NCBI RefSeq assembly: GCF_029338515.1
Contig: NZ_CP119988.1
Span: 372,001 to 436,000 of the forward strand
Length of the DNA: 64,000 nt
Source: Haloglomus litoreum
GTDB lineage: Archaea; Halobacteriota; Halobacteria; Halobacteriales; Haloarculaceae
Direction of reading: 5' to 3'
Numbering within the stretch: the first letter of the stretch is position 1; each line of letters starts with the position of its first letter. Shown piece after piece: positions 51,600 through 60,649 of the stretch. Below the pieces are notes generated by a model. It searched no databases, had not been told where the DNA came from, and saw only the letters and a list, made by a program, of their open reading frames with translations. The translations under genes were made by a program, and so were the position numbers.

Positions 51600-52607
51600 T
51601 CAGGCGCGGGCGGTCTCGGCCGCCGTGTCCGAGCTCATGACGCCCGCCGCCTCCAGCAGGTCCTTGTAGCGGTTCCGGATGGTCACCTCGGAGATGTCGG
51701 CGACCTCGCCGACCTCTGTCTGGGTCAGCCCCTCGTCGGTGAGCAGGGAGGCGGCGTACAGCGCGGCCGCCGCGATGCCGACCGGCGACTTCCCGGACAG
51801 GAGGGTCTCCTCGCTGGCCGTCTCGACCAGCTCGACGGCCTTGCGCTCGGTGGCGTCGCTCGCGTCGAGTTCGGAGGCGAACCGGGGCAGGTACTCCGTC
51901 GGGTCGGCCGGCTCGATGGCCAGGTTCAGCTCCTTGACGATGTAGCGGTAGGCGCGCTTGAACTCCTCCTTGTCGACGCGGCAGACCCGCGCGACCTCGT
52001 CGAGGCTCCGCGGGACGTTGGCCTGCCGGGCGGCCGCGTAGACGGCGGCCGTCGCGATGCCCTCGATGGAGCGGCCGGGCAGCAGGTTCTCGTCGAGCGC
52101 GCGGCGGTAGATGACGCTCGCGGTCTCGCGGACGTTCTCGGGGAGTCCGAGCGCGCTCGCCATCCGGTCGATCTCGCCGAGCGCCTGCTTGAGGTTGCGC
52201 TCCTTCGCGTCCCGGGTGCGGAACCGCTCGTTCCAGGTCCGCAGGCGCTGCATCTTCTGGCGCTGCTGGCTGGATAGCGAGTTGCCGTAGGCGTCCTTGT
52301 CCTGCCAGCCGATGTTGGTCGAGAGCCCCCTGTCGTGCATCATGTTCGTCGTCGGGGCGCCGACGCGGCTCTTCTCGTCGCGCTCGCTGGCGTCGAACGC
52401 GCGCCACTCGGGCCCGCGGTCGACGGCGTCCTCGTCGACGACGAGCCCACAGTCGCTGCAGACGGTCTCGCCGTGCTCCGTGTCGGTGCTGAGGTTGCCC
52501 CCACACTCCGGGCAGACGAGCGCGTCGGTCTCCTCGCCCTCCTCGACCGTCGGCTCGGTCCCCTCTCGGGGTCGCTCGGCACGCTCTGTGAGACGGGTTT
52601 CGGACAT
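51600..52607 (-). CDS. tfb: Transcription initiation factor TFB
   Basis: A 335-residue general transcription factor. The N-terminal zinc ribbon is CPECGGNLSTDTEHGETVCSDCG (residues about 33-55). A B-finger region follows (DRGPEWRAFDASERDEKSRV). Then come two cyclin-like repeats, the first about 115-210 and the second, ending in the helix-turn-helix LTQTEVGEVADISEVTIRNRY, that reads the BRE. It bridges TBP and RNA polymerase. Haloarchaea carry several TFBs, each serving gene subsets. A 282-bp region upstream, shared with the zinc-ribbon gene, is the presumed promoter. Confidence 0.95.
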   Translation of the reverse strand: MSETRLTERAERPREGTEPTVEEGEETDALVCPECGGNLSTDTEHGETVCSDCGLVVDEDAVDRGPEWRAFDASERDEKSRVGAPTTNMMHDRGLSTNIGWQDKDAYGNSLSSQQRQKMQRLRTWNERFRTRDAKERNLKQALGEIDRMASALGLPENVRETASVIYRRALDENLLPGRSIEGIATAAVYAAARQANVPRSLDEVARVCRVDKEEFKRAYRYIVKELNLAIEPADPTEYLPRFASELDASDATERKAVELVETASEETLLSGKSPVGIAAAALYAASLLTDEGLTQTEVGEVADISEVTIRNRYKDLLEAAGVMSSDTAAETARA

Positions 52608-52889
52608 GGGTTCTGGGTTGATCCGCTCGGGTGGTCGGGGCGACGGATGCCTTCTCGGCTCTGCGCCGTTCGGTCCGGTCCGTACCCCGAGTGTGGGGCT
52701 GGCTCCCGGGTCGGCCTTGCGCCGAACAGTTCTGGGCTTTAAGTGGGGCCGCGTACGTCGCGTCGCTCGTGTGACACACTGTCACCGGACGGCGAGCGGT
52801 GCCCGTCGTGGACACCGGTACGCCGATGACCCTCGGTGTGTGTGGCGGTCGCACACTTTATGCGCCTGGGGCCCGAACTCACCGGTGTC

Positions 52890-53213
52890 ATGTACGACCC
52901 GCAGGTCTACGGCCTGCTCGGGGCCGTCCTGCTGTTGCACCTCGGGACGCTGGTCTACGTCTACCTCCGGCGCCAGCGGTCCGGCGAGTCGCCGACACTG
53001 GAGAGCGGGGCGGCCGTCGACAGGTCGGCGACGGACGGCTCGCGGGCGGACACGGGGGTCGATGTCGAGACGGCGGAGTCGGCGGAGACGGTGATCTGCT
53101 CGGCGTGTGGCGTCCGGAACGCGGCCGATTACCGCTTCTGCCGGGCCTGCGTCGCGGACCTCTCCGGCGGGGCATCCCACGACAGCGGCGAGGCGTTCTC
53201 GAACGCCGCCTGA
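52890..53213 (+). CDS. Membrane-anchored zinc-ribbon protein
   Basis: A 107-residue protein. It begins MYDPQVYGLLGAVLLLHLGTL with one membrane helix and a basic stop (YLRRQRSGE). An acidic linker follows, then a zinc ribbon ICSACGVRNAADYRFCRACV (two CxxC knuckles). This is probably a membrane-tethered regulatory or scaffold protein. The gene is divergent from TFB. The leader has a TATA-like ACTTTATG near 52855, 30-35 bp before the start. A longer start at 52836 is possible but less likely. Confidence 0.7.
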   Translation: MYDPQVYGLLGAVLLLHLGTLVYVYLRRQRSGESPTLESGAAVDRSATDGSRADTGVDVETAESAETVICSACGVRNAADYRFCRACVADLSGGASHDSGEAFSNAA

Positions 53214-53512
53214 TTCCTGGGCCCGCTCGCCGGTCGACCGGGCCGTCACTCCCGAGCGTCGGCTTCGATAACAGCCAGCGACAAAAGCGCCGTCGGCCGG
53301 CCGTTCCGGCGACCACACCGTGGCGGACGAGGTTGCAATCCCTTCGTTCGAGCAGGTCGATACCCTTCCTCGCCCGTCCGCTTCCCGTTACGCGCGAGGA
53401 GGAGATAACCATGTCGGACGGTACCACGCCTCCGGGGGCGGGACCCGTCGCCCCGGGAGCGGGGACCGTCGGTGCCCGCGGGTTCCCGTCGAGACCAGCC
53501 CAATCCGGCGGT

Positions 53513-54151
53513 TCAGGGGAGCCGACGGACGAGTCCGAGGTACGCCTGGTTCCGGCTGTAGCGCCGCTCGAACACCGTCCCCCAGGTCCCCAGCAGGTCC
53601 CACCCCTCTGCAGCGCGGAAGCGCGCCCGGAACTCCGCGGGCGAGACGCCGTACTCCCGGCGCGGGTCGGGTCGGGCGTCACCGAGGACGCAGAACAGCC
53701 CGCCCGGGTCCAGGACGGTCGACAGGCCCGCGACGTACCGCTCGCGGTCGGCGAACCGGAGGACGTGGAACGTCGCACAGTCCAGGACCGTGCGGACGGT
53801 GATCCCCGCCCGGGCCAGTCCGTCGAGCGCGAGCGCGTCCCAGACGGCGAAGCGGGCGGGGTTCCGCCGCCAGTGGGCCTTCTCCCGGGCCGTCGCCACC
53901 GCCCGCGGGGAGATATCGATTCCCAGCGCCTCGTACCCCTGCCGGGCCAGGAACATCGTCAGCTCACCCGTTCCGCACCCGACGTCCAGGACCGGCCCCC
54001 GGACCAGGCCGGCCTCCACCAGCCGGACGAACGCCCGCTGTGGCCGCCCGATATCCCAGTTCGGGACGCCCTCGTACGCCGCGTCGAAGGCGTACGCCTC
54101 CGGGCGCGGACCCGTGTAGTCCGCCGGAACGTACGCCTCGGGGTCGCTCAC
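53513..54151 (-). CDS. Class I SAM-dependent methyltransferase
   Basis: A 212-residue methyltransferase (start GTG 54151; another GTG at 54211 would add 20 residues). SAM-binding motif I is VLDVGCGTGELTMFLARQGY, followed by the acidic strand end ALGIDISPRAV and motif II/III-like TVLDCATFHVL and PGGLFCVLGDA. The substrate is unknown. It sits between the zinc-ribbon gene and Hsp20; the three are not clearly linked. Confidence 0.85.
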   Translation of the reverse strand: MSDPEAYVPADYTGPRPEAYAFDAAYEGVPNWDIGRPQRAFVRLVEAGLVRGPVLDVGCGTGELTMFLARQGYEALGIDISPRAVATAREKAHWRRNPARFAVWDALALDGLARAGITVRTVLDCATFHVLRFADRERYVAGLSTVLDPGGLFCVLGDARPDPRREYGVSPAEFRARFRAAEGWDLLGTWGTVFERRYSRNQAYLGLVRRLP

Positions 54152-54362
54152 GGGACGGCCCCCCGCTTCGAGTGGACTCCGGGCACGCTCCGACCCACGA
54201 CCGGGACTCACATAGCTCCCCGGAACGGTCCCCCTGTCCGCCGGTGGATGCGGTCACAGCGGACCCGCGGCAGCGGACCTATCGGTTGTTCTGTGTGGGG
54301 TGTGTGGACATCGTTCACTCCTGGCAGAACGCTTACGTCCGGGACCAACCGACCAGTAGGTG

Positions 54363-54746
54363 ATGAGTGACCTCTCGCGGACGCGGACGGTCTTCGACGC
54401 GCTCACGCTCCCGGCCCGGCTGCTGCGTGCCGGGTTCGCCGAGGGTGAGAACGCCCGCGTGCGGGTCGATGCGGACGCCTACGTGCTCGATCTGGATCTC
54501 CCGGGGTTCGACACCGATGCGTTCGACGTCAGCTGGGAGGACGGCTATCTCACGGTCGCCGCGACCGCCGCGGACCGGTCGTACGAGGAGTCCTTCCACT
54601 TCCCCTCGGTCGTCCGCCCGTCCGAGATCAGCGCGACCTACGACGCCGACGAGGGCGTGCTGACGGTCACCCTGCCGGTGTACGGGCGGCGCCCCAGCGC
54701 AGGTAGCACCGACGCGCCCGAGCGCAGCCACGGAATCGCCGACTGA
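54363..54746 (+). CDS. Hsp20/alpha-crystallin-like protein
   Basis: A 127-residue small heat-shock-type protein. It holds the alpha-crystallin domain: VDADAYVLDLDLPGFDTDAFDVSWEDGYLTVAATA, then SFHFPSVVRPSEISATYDADEGVLTVTLP, with the GVLTVTLP end typical of the family. The usual I/V-x-I/V tail motif is not obvious. The start has a GTGATG choice at 54360/54363. Possible chaperone or membrane-stabilising role. Confidence 0.8.
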   Translation: MSDLSRTRTVFDALTLPARLLRAGFAEGENARVRVDADAYVLDLDLPGFDTDAFDVSWEDGYLTVAATAADRSYEESFHFPSVVRPSEISATYDADEGVLTVTLPVYGRRPSAGSTDAPERSHGIAD

Positions 54747-54789
54747 GACGGCTCCCCGGGCGCGTCGTCGCGTGACCGCCCGCGCACAC

Positions 54790-55692
54790 TCACGCCGGCG
54801 GATCGGGGACGTAGTCGGGCCCGACCCGGAGGTCGAGCGCCCGCGGGCGAGCGTACATCGTCACGCGGTCGTGTTCGGCGATCTCCCCGTCACGCGAGAA
54901 GGTGATGGCCTCGTCGCTGGTCACCGTCACCTGCGCCGCCTGGAAGTGATGCACCGAGTCGGTCCCCTCCCCGAGGAGCCGGTGGATGGCGGCCTCGACC
55001 GCGAGGTTCCCCGCCGGGACGTCCTCGACGACGGCCACGTCGAACAGGCCGTCCTCCATGTCGGCCTGGCCGCCCTGCTCGACGAACCGGCGGGCGTTGC
55101 CGACGAGTACCGTGACCGCCGAGCCCTCCCAGCTATCGCTCCGGCCGCCGCCGTGGAGGTCGAGCTGGAGGTCGAGCCCCTCGAACTCGACGGCCTGCTG
55201 CAGCCCGCTGACGACGAACGCGAGGGTACCCAGACGCTGTTTCAGCTCGCCGGAGGCGGAGGTGCTGGCGTCGGCGGGGAAGCCGGCGATACAGGAGACG
55301 ACGAACGGCTCCCCGTCGGCGAGCCCCACGTCCACGGCACGGACCTCCCCCTTGTCGGTGAGCTGGAGGCCGTGCTCGATGCTCCGGATGCCGACGGCGT
55401 TCGCCAGGAGGTTCGCCGTCCCCGCGGGGATGACGTTCAGCGTCACCTCGTCCAGGTGGTCGGCCTGCTCCAGCCCCCGGAGCACCTCGTTGATGGTGCC
55501 GTCGCCGCCACAGACCGCGATCTCCCCGACGTCCTCCTCCCCGGCCCGGCGGCCCAGCGCGACCCCGTCGCCCTCGCCCTCGGTCTCCCACACCGCGAAC
55601 CCCTTCCCGCGGGCCTTCTGGCGCACCAGCTCGGCGTGGTCGCCGGTCCCGCTGACGGGGTTCATGATGAGGGTGCGCGACCCGACCTGCAT
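54790..55692 (-). CDS. Diacylglycerol/sphingosine-kinase-like lipid kinase
   Basis: A 300-residue protein of the DAGK catalytic family. It starts MQVGSRTLIMNPVSGTGDHA, with the NP-SG motif, and has the nucleotide motif AVCGGDGTINEVLRGL near residue 70. VIPAGTANLLANAVGI follows, and the C-terminal beta-sandwich ends with SRDGEIAEHDRVTMYARP. It would phosphorylate a lipid alcohol, which in archaea could be an archaeol derivative. The substrate is inferred. ATG 55692 was chosen as the family starts there. Confidence 0.87.
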   Translation of the reverse strand: MQVGSRTLIMNPVSGTGDHAELVRQKARGKGFAVWETEGEGDGVALGRRAGEEDVGEIAVCGGDGTINEVLRGLEQADHLDEVTLNVIPAGTANLLANAVGIRSIEHGLQLTDKGEVRAVDVGLADGEPFVVSCIAGFPADASTSASGELKQRLGTLAFVVSGLQQAVEFEGLDLQLDLHGGGRSDSWEGSAVTVLVGNARRFVEQGGQADMEDGLFDVAVVEDVPAGNLAVEAAIHRLLGEGTDSVHHFQAAQVTVTSDEAITFSRDGEIAEHDRVTMYARPRALDLRVGPDYVPDPPA

Positions 55693-55815
55693 GGTCGAGG
55701 GGTCGGTGTCGGGGTACTTAGGGGGTGTGGACACCGGCCGACCGGCGCCGGAGGCCGGGTCTCCAGCGCGTTCTCGCACCGCACGGCCCCAGACTGCTCC
55801 TGGCCGTGGGTCGCG

Positions 55816-58074
55816 CTAGCGCCCTCTGGAGAGCCGCTTGGCCCGTCTCTCGTGTTTCTTCGCCTTGAACGGGTAGTTCAGGTCCCTGAGGCAGATGGCG
55901 TAGTTGCGGTGGGCGGTCGCGTAGTCGGGGTCGATGTCCAGTGCACGCTCGTAATGTCGCTTCGCCCCGCGACGTTTGCCGAACTGGTTCCTGAGGAGGT
56001 TCGCGTAGTTGTTGTGCGCCACGGCGTCCTCGGGGTCGAGTTCGAGTGCGCGCTCGTAGTGTCGCTTCGCCTTCCGGTGGTTGCTCGAGTGCTCCTGGAG
56101 CAGGTAGGCGTAGTCGAAATGTGCTGACTGGTAGTCGGGGTCGATCTCGAGGGCACGTTCGTAGTGTCTCTGGGCCTTCCGGTAGTTGCCCAGGTGGTCC
56201 CGGAGGAGGTTGCCGTAGTTGCGGTGTGCTTGCTCGTAGTCGGGGTCGATCTCGAGTGCGCGCTCGTAGTGGTGTTTCGCCTTCCGGTAGTTGCCCAGGT
56301 GGTCCTGGAGGAGGTTGCCGTAGTTGCGGTGTGCTTGCTCGTAGTCGGGGTCGATCTCGAGTGCGCGCTCGTAGTGTCGCCTCGCCTTGCGGTGGTTGTC
56401 CAGGTCGTTCTGGAGGAGGTTGCCGTAGTTGCGGTGTGCTTGCTCGTAGTCGGGGTCGATCTCGAGTGCGCGCTCGTAGTGGTGTTTCGCCTTCCGGTAG
56501 TTGTCCAGGTCGTTCTGGAGGAGGTTACCGTAGTTGCGGTGGGCGGTCGCGTAGTCGGGGTTGATCTCGAGTGCGCGCTCGTAGTGGTGTTTCGCCTTGC
56601 GGAGTTTCTCGAACTGGTTCTTGAGGAGGTTCGCGTAGTTGTTGTGCGTCACGGAGCCGTCAGGGTCGATCTCGAGTGCGCGCTCGTAGTGGTGTTTCGC
56701 CTTGGGGTAGTTCTCGAGGTGCTCCTGGAGCAGGTAGGCGTAGTCGAAATGTGCTGACCGGTAGTCGCTGTCGATCTCGAGGGCGCGCTGGTAGTACTCC
56801 TCCGCGAGGCGGTACTCTCCGAGCTGCCGCGAGAGGAACCGTGCGTACTTCCGGTGCCAGGTCCGGCTGTCCGGGTTGATCTCCAGTGACCGCTCGTAAT
56901 GCTGGCGTGCCGCCGCCGGTCGGTCGAGCTCCTCGGCCAGCAGGCTCGCCAGTGACCTGTGGGTGGAGGCGTCATCCGGGTCGAGTTCGACCGCACGCTC
57001 GTACTGCCGTCTCGCCGCCTCGTGTCGTCCGAGCTGGTCCGTGAGGAATTTCGCGTACTGCTTGCGTGGGGCCGTGTCGTTCGGGTCGAGCTCGATGGCC
57101 CGCCGGTAGTGCTCCTCGGCCTCCCGATAGCGTTCCAGGTTGTACTCCAGCAGCTCCCCGTAGCCCAGATGTGCCTCCGTGTGCTCGGGGTCGAGTTCGA
57201 GTGCGCGCCGGTAGTGTGTCTCGGCCGTCTCGTGCTCGCGGGCGGTGCTGAGTATCTCCGCGTACTCGTACTGCACGCTCGCACTCTCCGGACGGCACGC
57301 GACCGCGCGCTCCCCGTGTTCCACGTGCGTCTCGTCGGTGATCCATGCGGCTTCGTCGCCCAGTTCGAGGTGGAGTTCGGCGATCGCCTCCCCCGCCTCG
57401 CCGAGGTCGATCGACCGGAGCGCGGTCACCGACAGGGTCACGATGGTCGAGGCGATGATGCCGGCCAGGACGTCCTCCTCGTTCAGGTAGCCCCCGTCGT
57501 TCTCGTCCGTCCCGAGCCGCTGCTCCAGCTTCGAGACGAGGTCGTCGACGAACTCGTCATCGACGATGGCCGAACCGCTCGCGTCCCCGGCCGACAGCTC
57601 GGTCCGTGCCAGCGACTCCAGGGGGCTGTCGGCCTCGTCCCCGGCGTCGAGCGCCGGGTCCAGGAGCTCCAGCCGCCGCCGCTCCCACTCCCGGACCGGC
57701 CCCTGCTCCACGTCCACTCGTAGCGTCTCCGCCACGACCGTCCCGTCGCGCTCCACCCCGTACGGGATCGTGGCCTTCAGGCGGTAGTCCCGGAGGATCT
57801 GTTCGACGTTCTCGATGGACGCCTCGGTGTCCGTCTCGGAGTGCCGGATGAGGAAGAGCTCCGAACGGATCCCGATCGCACGCTCGAGCGCCCCCCGGAA
57901 CTCCTCGTACGTCTCACCGGCCGCACCCTCGGTGACGGCTTCGCGCACGAACTCCGCGGGCTCCTCCTCGTCGGCGTCGACGACCAGCTCCCCCTCGAGG
58001 GTGTCCCTCGCAGCCTCGGCTCGCTCCTCGGCCGCCTCCGCCCGCTCGAGCACTGCCTCTATCGATTCCCCCAT
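55816..58074 (-). CDS. TPR protein with 13 repeats and a membrane-like segment
   Basis: A 752-residue protein. The N-terminal 200 residues are an unknown acidic domain with a possible enzyme-like beta region (SIENVEQILRDYRLKATIPYG). A hydrophobic stretch IIASTIVTLSVTALRSI near residue 215 may be a membrane segment. From about 270 to the end there are 13 repeats of 35 residues of the form HYERALEIDPDYEQAHRNYG, one residue longer than the standard 34-residue TPR. The repeats are nearly identical at the DNA level in the middle (56110-56640), so recent repeat expansion is likely. The short C-terminus is basic (KAKKHERRAKRLSRGR). A protein-interaction scaffold is implied. Confidence 0.85.
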   Translation of the reverse strand: MGESIEAVLERAEAAEERAEAARDTLEGELVVDADEEEPAEFVREAVTEGAAGETYEEFRGALERAIGIRSELFLIRHSETDTEASIENVEQILRDYRLKATIPYGVERDGTVVAETLRVDVEQGPVREWERRRLELLDPALDAGDEADSPLESLARTELSAGDASGSAIVDDEFVDDLVSKLEQRLGTDENDGGYLNEEDVLAGIIASTIVTLSVTALRSIDLGEAGEAIAELHLELGDEAAWITDETHVEHGERAVACRPESASVQYEYAEILSTAREHETAETHYRRALELDPEHTEAHLGYGELLEYNLERYREAEEHYRRAIELDPNDTAPRKQYAKFLTDQLGRHEAARRQYERAVELDPDDASTHRSLASLLAEELDRPAAARQHYERSLEINPDSRTWHRKYARFLSRQLGEYRLAEEYYQRALEIDSDYRSAHFDYAYLLQEHLENYPKAKHHYERALEIDPDGSVTHNNYANLLKNQFEKLRKAKHHYERALEINPDYATAHRNYGNLLQNDLDNYRKAKHHYERALEIDPDYEQAHRNYGNLLQNDLDNHRKARRHYERALEIDPDYEQAHRNYGNLLQDHLGNYRKAKHHYERALEIDPDYEQAHRNYGNLLRDHLGNYRKAQRHYERALEIDPDYQSAHFDYAYLLQEHSSNHRKAKRHYERALELDPEDAVAHNNYANLLRNQFGKRRGAKRHYERALDIDPDYATAHRNYAICLRDLNYPFKAKKHERRAKRLSRGR

Positions 58075-58167
58075 AGGGCGACTACAGGGCAGGGCGTGAT
58101 AGGGATTTCCCGGGTGGGGCCCGCCCTCCGCTCTCTCCCCGACGGCTGCCGGCTCCCTTCCCGACGG

Positions 58168-59253
58168 TCAGTTCATGCCCTCGGTGCCGATGTCGGGGTG
58201 CTCGCGGTAGAACTCCACGAGGGTCTCGGCGTACTCCTCGAAGGCGGGGCACTCGATGCCCGACCCCTCGAGGTCCTCGACGGCGTTCGAGCAGTCGAAG
58301 GAGGCCGGCCAGGTCTGGTACTCCAGGCCGCCGCTCTTCAGCAGCTCGGACTCGGGCTTGAACGTCTCCAGCAGCCCCTTCACGATGCCCTTCGGGTACG
58401 GGACGACGAAGGTGCGTTCCTTGCCGGCGGCGTCGCCGAGGATCTTCACCAGTTCCGTCGTCGACGGCGGGTCCGGGTCCGCGAGGTGGTACGTCTTCCC
58501 CTCGGACCCGTCGATGCCGGAGAGGTAGCCGATGGCGTCGACGACGTAGTCCCGCGGGACGACGTTGAACTCGCCGTCGCTGGCGCCCTTCGGCGCCGGG
58601 ATGACGGCGTTGTCGCCCTGCTCGACCAGCCCCTCCACGAAGGCGTACATCCCGTCGTACTTCTGGGTCTCGCCGGTCTCGCTGTCACCGACCGCGACGC
58701 CCGGGCGGTAGATGGTGGTCGGGACCTCGTCCATCCGCTCGCGGACCTGCACCTCGGCCATGTGCTTGGTGGACTCGTAGTAGTTGTAGAACGACTGGCC
58801 CTCCTGGAGCATCTCCTCGGTGAAGCGGCCGTCGTAGTCGCCGGCGACGACGACGCTGGAGACGTAGTGGAAGCGGTCGGCGTCGGCTTCGGCGGCGAAG
58901 TCGGCCATGTGGGCGCTCCCGTCGATGTTGACGGCCTTCCCGGGCGCGCGGTCCATGGTCAGGTCGTAGATGGCGGCGAAGTGGTAGACCACGTCCGTCT
59001 CGTCGACCAGGCCCTCGTAGTCGTCGACGGCGAGTTCGGGGTCCGTGATGTCGCCCTCGACGAGTTCGACTCGCGTCTCGGCGTCGGCGTCGACGTCGTC
59101 GTCGATCTCGGCCCGGCGCTGCCCGGCCTCACTGGCGTACTTCGGCTGCACCAGACAGGTCACTGTCGCGTCCTCGTCGTGCCGTTCGAGCAGTACCTCG
59201 ACCATCGCCGACCCCAGGAACCCCGGGAACCCGGTCAGGAACACGTCCGTCAT
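58168..59253 (-). CDS. Extended short-chain dehydrogenase (NAD-dependent epimerase-like)
   Basis: A 361-residue oxidoreductase of the extended SDR type. The cofactor loop is VFLTGFPGFLGSAMVEVLLE, followed by VVYHFAAIYDLTMDR. The catalytic motif is YNYYESTKHMAEVQV (YxxxK). The N-terminal part resembles the male-sterility/fatty acyl-CoA reductase group, so substrates may be acyl-CoA or sugar-like. The C-terminal lobe holds YRPGVAVGDSETGETQKYDG. ATG 59253 was chosen over the longer frame, whose upstream residues are basic and non-homologous. Confidence 0.87.
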   Translation of the reverse strand: MTDVFLTGFPGFLGSAMVEVLLERHDEDATVTCLVQPKYASEAGQRRAEIDDDVDADAETRVELVEGDITDPELAVDDYEGLVDETDVVYHFAAIYDLTMDRAPGKAVNIDGSAHMADFAAEADADRFHYVSSVVVAGDYDGRFTEEMLQEGQSFYNYYESTKHMAEVQVRERMDEVPTTIYRPGVAVGDSETGETQKYDGMYAFVEGLVEQGDNAVIPAPKGASDGEFNVVPRDYVVDAIGYLSGIDGSEGKTYHLADPDPPSTTELVKILGDAAGKERTFVVPYPKGIVKGLLETFKPESELLKSGGLEYQTWPASFDCSNAVEDLEGSGIECPAFEEYAETLVEFYREHPDIGTEGMN

Positions 59254-59377
59254 GGCCCCGACGGGGCGGGCCGCCGACAAAGAGGTTGCCCCGTGTGTAC
59301 GGGCCCCGCTTATGTCGTTCGCCGGGAACGCGCGGCGGGGCGGGGACCGCTCCGGTGGCCGGGCCGTCGCCCGCGAC

Positions 59378-60082
59378 TCACTCCAGCAGGACGGTGAAGC
59401 CCCACTCGCCCACGGCTCCCGCACCGGGTGCCGAGTCGCAGGGGCCGACCTGGTAGCGCGTCGAGAACGTGTGCTCGCCGACGGGGAGGCAGGCATCCGT
59501 CTCGGCGCTCGCGTACAGGGCCAGGTCGGCCGTCGCGGCGGCGCCCGGCGCCAGCTCGAACGTCCGGTACTCCTCCGTGACGGCGATGCCGTGGCGGAGT
59601 CGCCAGCAGTCGGGCACGGCGTCCCACTCGCCGTCCGCCGGGAGGAGGACGAGCCGCCCGGACTCGTCGTGGACGTACTGGAAGCGGGCGGCGCGTCCCT
59701 CGCCGACGCGGACCGCGCTGTCGCCGGTGTTGGTGAGGGTGACGCGGAGCGTGGGTGGTGCCTCGGCGGTCGCGACCGGTTCGAGCAGCGTCACGTCGGC
59801 CGCGAGGGGGGCGTCCGGCCCGTCGACGCTCACCAGCGAGACGCCGGGACCACCCGTGCCCGCGGGTCGGGTCCCGCCGGCCGCGTCGTCGCCGTCGTCT
59901 CCGGGGAGGCCACCGTCGGTGGTCGGGGTGGGTGTCGGTGAGGGGGTCGGCGTCGGCCCCTCCCCGCCCGCGCCCGGGGTGCTGGCGCCGGTCGTGCAGC
60001 CCGCGAGCAGGGCGATGCCGGCGAGCCCACCGGCGCGGAGGAGCGCGCGGCGGGTCGGCCGGTCGGATGGGTCGGTGTGCAT
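59378..60082 (-). CDS. Tat-exported lipoprotein, unknown function
   Basis: A 234-residue secreted protein. The signal holds Arg11-Arg12 (RPTRRALLRAGGLAG) and lipobox LLAGC. A linker rich in Thr/Pro/Gly (TPTPSPTPTPTTDG) follows, then a single immunoglobulin-like beta domain of about 140 residues (LRVTLTNTGDSAVRVGEGRA, then GEHTFSTRYQVGP), with a Cys pair that may be bridged. Its fold resembles DUF-type carbohydrate or metal-binding domains. It is single and convergent with nothing. The likely place is the outer face of the membrane. Confidence 0.8.
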   Translation of the reverse strand: MHTDPSDRPTRRALLRAGGLAGIALLAGCTTGASTPGAGGEGPTPTPSPTPTPTTDGGLPGDDGDDAAGGTRPAGTGGPGVSLVSVDGPDAPLAADVTLLEPVATAEAPPTLRVTLTNTGDSAVRVGEGRAARFQYVHDESGRLVLLPADGEWDAVPDCWRLRHGIAVTEEYRTFELAPGAAATADLALYASAETDACLPVGEHTFSTRYQVGPCDSAPGAGAVGEWGFTVLLE

Positions 60083-60220
60083 ACCCTCCTGACGCGCGCT
60101 CACGGCATGAACTAGCGCATGGCTCAAACGCCCGTTTGTCGCATCGAGCGGTCTGCTATCCCGTGTCTGCCGGATGGCTATTCGCCCGGCCGGGGGTTGA
60201 TGGCGCCGGCGCCCGCAGCG

Positions 60221-60649
60221 ATGGGCGTGTCCGACGCGCCGACACCCCCCGACGACGAGCGGAACGTCCTCGGCGAGCCCCTCGAACCGTGCAGCACGGA
60301 CCCGATGACCGGCGCCCTGCGCGACGGCGAGTGCCACGCGCTCCTGCGCGACCCGGGCCGCCACGAGGTCTGTGCGGTGATGACCGAGACGTTCCTGGAG
60401 TACAGCCGCGCGCAGGGCAACGACCTGGTGACCCCACGCCCGGACCTGAACTTCCCGGGCCTGGAGCCGGGTGACCGCTGGTGCGTCTGCGTCCCCCGGT
60501 GGCTGGAGGCGGCCGAGGCCGACTGCGCCCCGCCGGTCGTGCTGGCGGCGACGAACGAGTCCGTGCTGGACATGATTCCCCGGTCACAACTCGAGGCCCA
60601 CGCCCACGACGCGGACGTGGGTGCCGACGCCGACACCGGCGACGACTGA
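60221..60649 (+). CDS. DUF2237-family protein
   Basis: A 142-residue cytosolic protein. It holds the DUF2237 hallmarks NVLGEPLEPCSTDPMTGALRDGEC (two Cys), CAVMTETFLEYSRAQGNDLVTPRPDLNFPGL and GDRWCVCVPRWLEA with C-V-C. It is conserved in bacteria and haloarchaea, function unknown. The longer frame at 60119 adds residues without family similarity, so ATG 60221 was chosen. The acidic tail DADVGADADTGDD is halophile-specific. Confidence 0.85.
   Translation: MGVSDAPTPPDDERNVLGEPLEPCSTDPMTGALRDGECHALLRDPGRHEVCAVMTETFLEYSRAQGNDLVTPRPDLNFPGLEPGDRWCVCVPRWLEAAEADCAPPVVLAATNESVLDMIPRSQLEAHAHDADVGADADTGDD

Noticed and set aside
52836-52889. Longer start (18 residues) for the membrane zinc-ribbon protein
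   Set aside because: It would overlap the TATA-like ACTTTATG element; the hydrophobic helix begins normally right after ATG 52890.
56110-56640. Regularly spaced near-identical repeats looking like a CRISPR array
   Set aside because: The period is 105 bp, the repeats are in frame, and they encode TPR units of one protein. There are no unique spacers.
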